Notes under the pieces: model-generated
Told to the model about the DNA's origin: nothing
What the model saw: only the letters and a program-made list of their open reading frames with translations
Databases searched by the model: none
Translations under genes and position numbers: made by a program
Part shown: one piece after another, positions 57,262 through 64,000 of the stretch
Position numbering within the stretch: the first letter of the stretch is position 1
How the letters are laid out: the number at the start of each line of letters is the position of its first letter
NCBI RefSeq assembly: GCF_031846485.1
Contig: NZ_JAVRHQ010000006.1
Location: 117,156 to 181,155 of the forward strand
Origin: Autumnicola tepida
Lineage (GTDB): Bacteria; Bacteroidota; Bacteroidia; Flavobacteriales; Flavobacteriaceae
Direction of reading: 5' to 3'
DNA: 64,000 nucleotides

Positions 57262-58674
57262 CTACTTGGATATATGTGTAGGACTGCCAGAGAAGATTTC
57301 CGCAGATTCCATAATGGTTTCAGAAAGAGTGGGGTGGGGATGAATGCTTAGAGCAAGATCTTCTGCAGTTGAGGCCATTTCTATAGCCAGGGAAATTTCC
57401 GGAATAAGGGAGCCGGCATTTTTTCCTGCCACCCCGCCACCCAGGATTCTCCCGGTTTTGCTTTCTACCAGAATTTTAGTGATTCCATTGCGATTTCCCA
57501 CTGCAACCGCACGCCCGGAAGCATTCCACGGGAATTTTAGAATTTTGAAGTTGATATTTTTACTTTTTGCCTGCTCTTCCTGCAACCCGCACCAGGCCAG
57601 CTGCGGATTGGTGAATACAACAGCAGGAATAGACACGGGATCGTAAGCGGCGCCTTTGATTCCTGCAATTACTTCCGCGGCAATTTTTCCCTCATAATTA
57701 GCTTTATGGGCAAGTAATGGTTCTCCGGTAAGGTCGCCGATTGCATAAATGTTCTTCATACTGGTGTTACGCTTAACATTTACTTTTATAAAACCTTTCT
57801 CATCAACTTCAACTCCGGCTTTATCGAGGGAAAGGCTTTCAGTATTTGGCCTTCTTCCAACGGCAACCAGGACTTTATCAAATTTTTTTTCTTCAGATTG
57901 TTCATCTTTGCCTTTCAGCGAAACCTTTACTTTCATTTTTTTTATTTCAACTTTTTCAACTTTCGTGTTGAAATATAACTCCTCAAACGGATGTTCTTTT
58001 TCAAATATTTTTACCAGGTCACGGTCTGCGCCCGGAAGAAAGCCTGGAGTCATTTCGGCTATGGAAACCTTTGTGCCTATTGCCGCATAAACGCTGCCCA
58101 GTTCAAGGCCAATATATCCACCCCCAATAACCAGCATGGATTCAGGAATATCTTTTAAATCCAGGGCATCTTTGGAATCGATAATTTTTTTATGGTCTAT
58201 CTCAATTCCGGGCAGGGAAACATTAACCGAGCCGGTGGCGAGGATAAGATTTTCAAATTCAGTTTCATAAGCATCAGATTCAGCCGGTTGTATTTTTATT
58301 TTCCTATCTGAAACAAATTCAGCATTGCCTTTAATGTATTCTATCTTTTTGCCTTTGGATAATTGGCCAAGTCCGCTGGTAAGTTTTTCAACTACCTTGT
58401 CTTTCCATTTCCTGATTTTCTTCACATCAATCTCCGGCTCACTGAAACTCATTCCCCATTCGGCAGCTGCCAATGCTTCCTGTTTCACCTTTGCAAGATG
58501 CAACAAAGCTTTTGAAGGAATGCAGCCCCGGTAAAGGCAAACGCCACCGGGATTAGCCTCAGGGTCAATTAAGGTGACTTTTGTACCAAGATCTGCAGCA
58601 CGAAAAGCGGCGGCATAACCACCCGGGCCTGCACCAATAATAATAAGTTCCTTCTTTTCAGTTTTTTCAGCCAT
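57262..58674 (-). CDS. lpdA: Dihydrolipoyl dehydrogenase (E3)
   Basis: 470 residues. IIIGAGPGGYAAA (FAD), redox disulfide GGVCLYRGCIPSK (Cys46, Cys51), VIGGGYIGLELG (NAD), YAIGDLTGEPLLAHKA, and the catalytic His-Glu pair in SIHPHPTLSE near the C-terminus. Reoxidises dihydrolipoamide of the E2 component with NAD+. Last gene of aceE-aceF-lpdA, 12 nt after aceF. Confidence 0.95.
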   Translation of the reverse strand: MAEKTEKKELIIIGAGPGGYAAAFRAADLGTKVTLIDPEANPGGVCLYRGCIPSKALLHLAKVKQEALAAAEWGMSFSEPEIDVKKIRKWKDKVVEKLTSGLGQLSKGKKIEYIKGNAEFVSDRKIKIQPAESDAYETEFENLILATGSVNVSLPGIEIDHKKIIDSKDALDLKDIPESMLVIGGGYIGLELGSVYAAIGTKVSIAEMTPGFLPGADRDLVKIFEKEHPFEELYFNTKVEKVEIKKMKVKVSLKGKDEQSEEKKFDKVLVAVGRRPNTESLSLDKAGVEVDEKGFIKVNVKRNTSMKNIYAIGDLTGEPLLAHKANYEGKIAAEVIAGIKGAAYDPVSIPAVVFTNPQLAWCGLQEEQAKSKNINFKILKFPWNASGRAVAVGNRNGITKILVESKTGRILGGGVAGKNAGSLIPEISLAIEMASTAEDLALSIHPHPTLSETIMESAEIFSGSPTHISK

Positions 58675-58686
58675 AAATTTTTGGAA

Positions 58687-60093
58687 TTATGCTCCGAGTA
58701 AAGCTTCAAAAGGATTTTCCAATGCACGGGAAATCCAGTGTAGAAATCTTACCCCTTCAGCTCCGTCAATCAGCCGGTGATCATAAGATAAGCTAAGTGG
58801 CAGGATATCCCTTGGCTCAAAATTATCATCTATATACACGGGTTGTTTTTTAGCCCTGGAAACACCAAGTATGGCCACCTGGGGGTGGTATACTATAGGA
58901 GTAAAATTAGTGCCGCCTATCCCGCCAAGGTTCGAAATTGTAAAATTTCCTCCCTGCATTTCCTCTGCAGTCAATTTTCCTTCTCTTGCTTTTTCTGCCA
59001 ATGCAGTGATTTCTGTTGCAATTTCAATAATGGTCTTTTGATCGGCATCTCTAATTACAGGAACTAAAAGACCTTTTTCGGTATCTACCGCCACCCCAAT
59101 ATTTACGTATTTTTTAAGGATCATTTCCTCATTTTCCATATCTATGCTCGCATTAAATTTAGGAAACTGCCGCAGGGCGGTGGCGGCAATTTTCACAAGA
59201 ATAGCCGTTATGGTAATACCTGCCTCCGATTTTTTCTTAAGCTTTTCCATGTATTCTTCAATATCTGAAATATCGGCTTCATCAAATTGAAATACATGTG
59301 GAATATTGCTCCATGCTGCGGAAGTACTTTTGGCGGTGGCCTTTCTAATACCAGAAAGAGGTTTTCTCTCAGTTTCTCCCCATTTGCTGAAATCCGGAAG
59401 TGATAATCCCGTTGAAGAAGCTTTTTTCTCCTTCCCGGTTTTATTAAAATCTTTTAAATCTTCTTTACTAATCCTTCCATCGGCGCCGCTGCCTTTGACT
59501 TCCCGGATATCTATTCCTAATTCCCGTGCCAGCCTCCTCACACCTGGCGCTGCCGGAATTCCGCCTGAAGCTGAAGTTTCCTTTTCACCATTATTTTCGT
59601 TTTTTGATACTTTATCTTCTTTATTCTCTTTTTCCTCTTCCTCTTTTTCTTCCCCTTCTTCTTCATTTTCGTCGTCAGAAGATTCCTGCTCTTTTACTTG
59701 TTTCTTCTTTTTCTCTTCTGAACTTTCTTCTTCGGAATTATCCTCTTCAGGTGCTTTCTTATGGTCTTCCCCAGATTGATCTTTTTTACCTTTTTCCTCT
59801 TTTTCAGAATCATTTTCTTCAGAATTATCTTCTTCGGAATCGCTTTCTTCGGAATCTCCGCCTTTCAGCTTTAAAATCACATCGCCAACGCTAACTTCGT
59901 CCCCTTCGCTTACTTCAATAGAAGTGATGGTTCCAGCTTCGGGACTAGGAATTTCAACAGAAGCTTTATCTGATTCTACTGCAATAACAGATTGTTCTTT
60001 TTCAATGGTATCACCTTCTTTAACAAGTATTTCTGTTACAGTAGCTGATTCTACACCTTCTGCTATCTGCGGAATTTTTATTTCGGTTGCCAT
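58687..60093 (-). CDS. aceF: Dihydrolipoyllysine acetyltransferase (E2) with a long acidic linker
   Basis: 468 residues: one lipoyl domain (1-75; lipoyl Lys43 in ESDKASV), then an about 95-residue low-complexity linker dominated by Glu, Ser, Lys and Asp (about 78-172) in place of the usual Ala/Pro-rich linker, a peripheral subunit-binding domain (about 178-215; APGVRRLARELGIDI), and the catalytic domain ending YDHRLIDGAEG (His and Asp of the active site). Transfers acetyl groups to CoA. Only one lipoyl domain, whereas E2 proteins partnered by homodimeric E1 often have several. Confidence 0.95.
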   Translation of the reverse strand: MATEIKIPQIAEGVESATVTEILVKEGDTIEKEQSVIAVESDKASVEIPSPEAGTITSIEVSEGDEVSVGDVILKLKGGDSEESDSEEDNSEENDSEKEEKGKKDQSGEDHKKAPEEDNSEEESSEEKKKKQVKEQESSDDENEEEGEEKEEEEKENKEDKVSKNENNGEKETSASGGIPAAPGVRRLARELGIDIREVKGSGADGRISKEDLKDFNKTGKEKKASSTGLSLPDFSKWGETERKPLSGIRKATAKSTSAAWSNIPHVFQFDEADISDIEEYMEKLKKKSEAGITITAILVKIAATALRQFPKFNASIDMENEEMILKKYVNIGVAVDTEKGLLVPVIRDADQKTIIEIATEITALAEKAREGKLTAEEMQGGNFTISNLGGIGGTNFTPIVYHPQVAILGVSRAKKQPVYIDDNFEPRDILPLSLSYDHRLIDGAEGVRFLHWISRALENPFEALLGA

Positions 60094-60119
60094 GTTTTAC
60101 TATGTTGATGTTGAAGAAT

Positions 60120-62786
60120 TCAGGAGGTCCTGGGATTAGGTTTTTTAGGATTGATAATCAGGTTTTTTGCGGCTTCTTTTAAATCATTAGATTTCAGCTC
60201 ACCCTGAAGGGCAAATTCATACAAAACCGTATATACAATATGGGCAGCGCTTACTTCAAAGAAATCCCGAAGCTCTTCGCGGGCATCACTACGCCCAAAA
60301 CCATCGGTTCCCAAAACGCTTAACTTCTTCGGAAAATATTTTGCCACCGCTTCCGGCAGGGCTTTAACATAATCTGTCGCTGCCACAAAAACACCCTTTT
60401 CATCTTTTAAACACTCTTCTATATAATTGAGTTCTTTGTTCATTTGAGCTTTGAGCCGGTTTTCCCGTTCTGTATCCAAGGCATTGTCATAAAGTGATTT
60501 AAAGCTGGTTACACTCCATATATCTACCTTTATTTTATAATCTTTTTCCAGTATTTCTGCTGCTTTAAGAACCTCTTTCATAATCGCACCACTGCCAAAA
60601 AGATGCGCTTTCTTTTTAAGTCTTTTATTTGAAGATTTCACGAAACGGTACATCCCCTTCAGAATACCTTCTTCAACTCCTTCAGGCATTTCAGGCATCT
60701 TATAAGTATCATTGCCTACCGTAATGTAGTAGAAACAATTTTCTTTTTGGGTGTACATCTTTTTGATTCCTTCCTTTACAATCACAGCCACCTCGTAGGC
60801 AAACGCCGGATCGTAGGCTTTGAGATTGGGAAAAGTCAGCGCGAATAAATGGCTGTTCCCATCCTGGTGTTGCAGGCCTTCGCCGGGCAGACTTGTTCGC
60901 CCTGAAATTCCGCCTATAAGAAAACCTTTGGCCCCGGCGTCGGCAGCTGCCCAAATAAGATCGGCAGTTCGCTGAAACCCGAACATGGAGTAGAAGAAAT
61001 AGAAGGGAATCATGTTAAGCCCGTGGTTGAGGTAAGATGTTCCGGCTGCAATAAATTCGCTGATGCAGCCGGCTTCAGTAATCCCCTCTTCCAGAATAAT
61101 ACCCTTGGCAGATTCCTTATAATAGAGCAGGCTGCCCTTATCTACAGGATCATATTTTTGTCCGCCTTCCGCATAAATACCAGCCTGTTGGAATAAAGAT
61201 TCCATTCCAAAAGTCCTGGATTCATCGGGAATAATTGGGACGATATATTTACCAACATTTTTATCTTTAAGAAGCTTACTGAGTATTTGCACCAGCACAC
61301 TGGTTGAAGCTGCCAGGTCTTCCCCCGAACCTTCAAAGAATTTGCTAAAAACAGAATCGTCCGGTTCCTTTAAAGCCTCACTTTTATCTTTTCGCTTCGG
61401 AATAAATCCTCCCTTATTCTCCCGGTGCTGTATTAAATATTTCAGTTCCCCGCTACCTTCTTCAGGCTTGATAAATGGTAAATCTTCCAGAGCATCATCT
61501 GAAACAGGCACATTAAAAAAATCCCGAAAATGCTTTAACCCAACCTTTTTCATTTTTTTAGTTTGATGGGCCACATTGCTGGCTTCACCTGCATCTCCCT
61601 GGCCATAGCCTTTAATAGTTTGTGCAAGGATTACGCTTGGCTGGCCTTTGTGTTCCACAGCGGCTTTATAGGCATTATAAATCTTTACCGGATCATGCCC
61701 GCCACGTCTTAGGTTCTTAAGTTCTGTATCTGAAAGGTTATTAACCAGCTCCTGCAGGTCTTCGTCTTCCCCAAATAAATGCTTCCGCATATATTCACCG
61801 GGTTCAAAAGCAAATTTCTGAAGCTGGCCGTCAGGTAATTTATTTAACTTCGTAATGAGTTTGTCATGTTTATCCCTGGCGAACAGAGGATCCCAGTCTG
61901 AGCTCCAAAGGACCTTAATCACATTCCACCCGGCTCCTTTAAAGGTGCCTTCAAGTTCCTGGATGATCTTCTGGTTGCCACGAACCGGCCCATCCAGTCG
62001 TTGAAGGTTGCAATCTACCACAAAAATTAGGTTGTCCAGTTTGTCCTGAGCGGCGATGCTAAGGGCGCCGCGGGATTCCGGCTCATCCATTTCGCCATCT
62101 CCCAAAAATGCCCAAACCTTTTGATTATTTTCTTCAATTAAGCCACGATGTTCAAGGTATTTGTTAAACCGTGCCTGGTAAATAGCAGTTATAGGAGCCA
62201 GGCCCATGGAGACGGTGGGGTGGTTCCAAAACTCTGGCATGAGTTTGGGGTGCGGATAGGAGGTAAGGCCTTTTTCGGATTTTATTTCCCGCCGAAAATT
62301 TTCAAGATGTTCTTTAGATAAGCGGCCTTCCAAAAATGCCCTTGCATAAATACCCGGCGAAGCGTGCCCCTGGAAATAGATATTATCTCCATGGCCATCA
62401 TCAATACCTTTAAAAAAATGGTTGAAGCCTACTTCCCAGAGATTTGAAATGGAAGCATATGTAGAAATGTGCCCTCCAATCCCTGAACTTTCTTTATTTG
62501 CTCTGGCTACCATCGCCATAGCGTTCCACCTGATCATTCCCAGAAGCTTGGTTTCAATATCCAAATCTCCGGGATAAGCGGTCTCTTTTTCAGGAGAAAT
62601 AGTATTTATATATGGTGAAACCGGCTTTTCTTCAACAGAAATAGAGTGTTGAGCAGCCTCATTTTTTAAGAGATCAAGCAAATCCTTAGCTCTTTCAGCC
62701 GACTCATTTTTAAGAACCCATCGGAAAGATTCCAGCCATTCACGGTTTTCAACCTGTACTTCTCTGTTTTTCTCTTTCTGAGCCAT
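60120..62786 (-). CDS. aceE: Pyruvate dehydrogenase E1, homodimeric type
   Basis: 888 residues, the single-chain E1 length. ThDP-binding region GDGEMDEPESRGALS with VDCNLQRLDGPV; N-terminal HISTYAS and GHGDNIYFQGHASPGIYAR are the AceE hallmarks; C-terminal LGTDGFGRSD. Decarboxylates pyruvate and reductively acetylates E2. Bacteroidota commonly use the two-chain E1alpha/E1beta form, so an E. coli-like AceE is a feature worth noting. First gene of the operon; 26 nt before aceF. Confidence 0.95.
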   Translation of the reverse strand: MAQKEKNREVQVENREWLESFRWVLKNESAERAKDLLDLLKNEAAQHSISVEEKPVSPYINTISPEKETAYPGDLDIETKLLGMIRWNAMAMVARANKESSGIGGHISTYASISNLWEVGFNHFFKGIDDGHGDNIYFQGHASPGIYARAFLEGRLSKEHLENFRREIKSEKGLTSYPHPKLMPEFWNHPTVSMGLAPITAIYQARFNKYLEHRGLIEENNQKVWAFLGDGEMDEPESRGALSIAAQDKLDNLIFVVDCNLQRLDGPVRGNQKIIQELEGTFKGAGWNVIKVLWSSDWDPLFARDKHDKLITKLNKLPDGQLQKFAFEPGEYMRKHLFGEDEDLQELVNNLSDTELKNLRRGGHDPVKIYNAYKAAVEHKGQPSVILAQTIKGYGQGDAGEASNVAHQTKKMKKVGLKHFRDFFNVPVSDDALEDLPFIKPEEGSGELKYLIQHRENKGGFIPKRKDKSEALKEPDDSVFSKFFEGSGEDLAASTSVLVQILSKLLKDKNVGKYIVPIIPDESRTFGMESLFQQAGIYAEGGQKYDPVDKGSLLYYKESAKGIILEEGITEAGCISEFIAAGTSYLNHGLNMIPFYFFYSMFGFQRTADLIWAAADAGAKGFLIGGISGRTSLPGEGLQHQDGNSHLFALTFPNLKAYDPAFAYEVAVIVKEGIKKMYTQKENCFYYITVGNDTYKMPEMPEGVEEGILKGMYRFVKSSNKRLKKKAHLFGSGAIMKEVLKAAEILEKDYKIKVDIWSVTSFKSLYDNALDTERENRLKAQMNKELNYIEECLKDEKGVFVAATDYVKALPEAVAKYFPKKLSVLGTDGFGRSDAREELRDFFEVSAAHIVYTVLYEFALQGELKSNDLKEAAKNLIINPKKPNPRTS

Positions 62787-62978
62787 TGAAATTGTATTAG
62801 GAGATGTTTTTGCTGAATATAATACTAAATCTTCCTATTAAAGTAAAGATAACTGTGAGTGTATTGAAATGATTAACAAAAAATTAAGCCTGCAGAAAGC
62901 ATCCACATTGCAAAGCTGATAACGCCATAAATTGGCTATCATTTTCAGAAAAAAATTGTTTTAAAAGGTAGGATACAA
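62787..62978. other. Leader region of aceE
   Basis: About 190 bp before the IS66 end. Holds the presumed aceE promoter; no clean -33/-7 pair or regulator site could be fixed by eye. Confidence 0.35.
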
Positions 62979-63054
62979 GTATGCGCCCCGCCAACCACAT
63001 TTTTTTTAACTTAGCATAATTTTATTTACCGGTTGCCTTCTTGTAGACTTAATT

Positions 63055-63370
63055 TTAGGCTTGCTGGAATTTATTGTAATTCTGCGGGTAGAGATTCGGG
63101 ATGTCCTTGTGGTTTATGGACATCATATTTTCCAGGGCGTATTTGAGCCATTCATATGGATTTACCTCGTGTTTTTTGCAGATTGCGAAGAAGGAATAGA
63201 TTCCTGCCGCTCTTTCTGCTGCTTTATGAGAAGCCGGCAAACAGGTAATTTTTTCTGCCAAGGGCCAATGGGTTGACGGCATTTTCCACTAAATTATTGT
63301 CGATCTCCAGGATGCCATCATAAGGATAGGCACTGAGCTGGTCCCAACGATCCATGAAATACCGGAAAGC
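63055..63370 (-). pseudogene. IS66 tnpC transposase, C-terminal remnant with frameshift
   Basis: Reads AFRYFMDRWDQLSAYP, EIDNNLVENAVNPLALGRKNY, LFAG, then shifts frame by one base near 63232 into SHKAAERAAGIYSFFAICKK and EVNPYEWLKYALENM. These are the conserved C-terminal motifs of IS66 transposases. Not functional. Confidence 0.9.
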
Positions 63371-63435
63371 TTTTCCGAAAGGTCGCTATTACGATATTCC
63401 GTAACCAAATTGTACATTTCTTCCTGTTTGCTCAT
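63371..63435 (-). pseudogene. IS66 accessory tnpA, N-terminal remnant
   Basis: Starts at ATG 63435 with MSKQEEMYNLVTEYRNSDLSEK, the IS66 TnpA N-terminus (22 residues), then joins tnpC sequence at an AAAGCTTTCCG junction. The joined segments are in different frames. Confidence 0.8.
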
Positions 63436-63605
63436 AATAAAATTATTTTAGAGCAAAGCTATCGGTAGAAAGTCAGCTAATCAAGATGCAGTTGGTGTGG
63501 TAGATACCCTTGTTCTGTTAATTTTTATGAATTCCTACTACTCGTATGACTTGAAAGTTTAGGATTTTCCATCTTTAATTAATTTTTTGCTTTTCAATTC
63601 AATTA

Positions 63606-64000
63606 TCAGTCAAATTTATTATCGTTCACAGGTATTTTAATTCTTTTTTTCAAAAGAATTAGAGTAGCTCCGAATATCGTCAAACTGAAATAAATAAATT
63701 TATCTTTTAATTCACTAGCGAATATCATTCCTGCAAAAAATCCGAAAGCAGGACCCGGAATGGCCACCAGGGTTTTGATCTTTAGCTTCTGGGCGATTTC
63801 CAGTTCAGAGCCTGTATGGTAGCCCTTATCAAAGAGCGCGGTGAACGTGGTGGTTCTTAAGATGGTTTTGGACCTGCGGATCATGGCGCCCATGGCCTTG
63901 GAATCATTGTGGTTGGTGACCTGGTAATCAATAGGGAGGCAATGTTTGGCATCTACTGTGGACTGCACATTATAAGCTACTTCGGTAATATTGTTGCGCA
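63606..64000 (-). pseudogene. IS1182-like transposase fragment fused to an unrelated membrane-protein end (partial at window edge)
   Basis: The frame is open to the window edge. Residues encoded by 64000 down to about 63756 are an IS1182/IS5-type DDE transposase middle (VQSTVDAKHCLPIDYQVTNHNDSKAMG, FTALFDKGYHTGSELEIAQ, TLVAIP). At about 63755 the sequence switches to GPAFGFFAGMIFASEL and then a hydrophobic helix and basic tail (LKKRIKIPVNDNKFD), which looks like the last membrane helix of a transporter, possibly TauE/SafE-like. The ORF is a chimaera by recombination or insertion, not a natural gene. Confidence 0.75.

Larger units (their letters stand above)
62979..63507 (-). mobile_element. 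Internally deleted IS66-family insertion sequence
   Basis: 529 bp between imperfect terminal inverted repeats GTATGCGCCCCGCCAACCAC (62979) and GTATCTACCACACCAACTGC (complement, from 63507); about 15 of 23 positions agree. It keeps the start of tnpA and the end of the tnpC transposase only; everything between is missing. No matching 8-bp target duplication is seen at the ends (GGATACAA versus CCTTGTTC). Confidence 0.75.

Noticed and set aside
59306..59894. Ser/Leu-rich plus-strand ORFs opposite aceF
   Set aside because: Arise from the low-complexity acidic linker read backwards.
1..64000. CRISPR arrays
   Set aside because: No series of regularly spaced short repeats seen anywhere; the repeats found are tandem pairs or palindromes.

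Overview
The window is chromosomal DNA from a member of the Bacteroidota, most likely a marine or saline Flavobacteriaceae. This is inferred from TAnnTTTG-type -7 promoter elements, AT-rich intergenic DNA, lipoprotein-rich efflux systems, the RND-permease/outer-membrane-factor fusion, DUF6660-like and GDCCVxC small proteins, and IS66/IS1182-type insertion sequence debris. Genus cannot be read from the sequence alone.

Layout. (a) 1-15.7 kb looks like an accessory island ending at a tRNA-Arg gene. It holds a partial 5'-nucleotidase lipoprotein, a thiosulfate/tetrathionate module (TsdA-type dihaem cytochrome, OprD-like porin, DUF302, DoxX and DsrE proteins), a His-rich heavy-metal RND efflux operon, and a mercury-type operon (ArsR regulator, MerT-HMA fusion, MerA-like flavoprotein, GDCCVxC zinc-ribbon protein). 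(b) 15.7-28 kb is ordinary housekeeping DNA: tRNA-Arg with a broken tandem copy, an ArnT-like glycosyltransferase, manA, an aldo-keto reductase, a fatty acid desaturase, deoC-deoD, a sugar porter with a PfkB kinase, a lipid kinase and surE. (c) 28.3-31.2 kb holds a tightly overlapping four-gene operon (SAM methyltransferase, AIR-synthase/ThiL-like protein, ThiE-like protein, Trm112-like zinc protein) under a TPP riboswitch with a terminator platform. (d) 31.4-38.7 kb is a second heavy-metal RND system, whose permease gene is frameshifted by a 16-bp tandem duplication. (e) 38.8-56.0 kb is a molybdenum-hydroxylase locus: three xanthine-dehydrogenase-family complexes together with modA-mop-modB-modC-moeA, xdhC and mocA. 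(f) 56.3-62.8 kb has a DUF1206 membrane protein and a pyruvate dehydrogenase operon (aceE-aceF-lpdA) with the homodimeric E1 type. (g) 63-64 kb is an insertion-sequence graveyard: an internally deleted IS66 and a chimaeric IS1182-like transposase end.

How the genes work together. The sulfur module has three copies of a TGTAAC-N4-GTTACA palindrome at one fixed distance from three -7 elements, which points to a single Crp/Fnr-type activator. The Mo locus is self-contained: molybdate uptake, Mo insertion into the cofactor, cytosine-dinucleotide modification (MocA), insertion chaperone (XdhC) and the apo-enzymes lie side by side. The best candidates for undescribed biology are the TPP-riboswitch operon in (c), with its unusual gene content, and the fixed-geometry sulfur regulon in (a).
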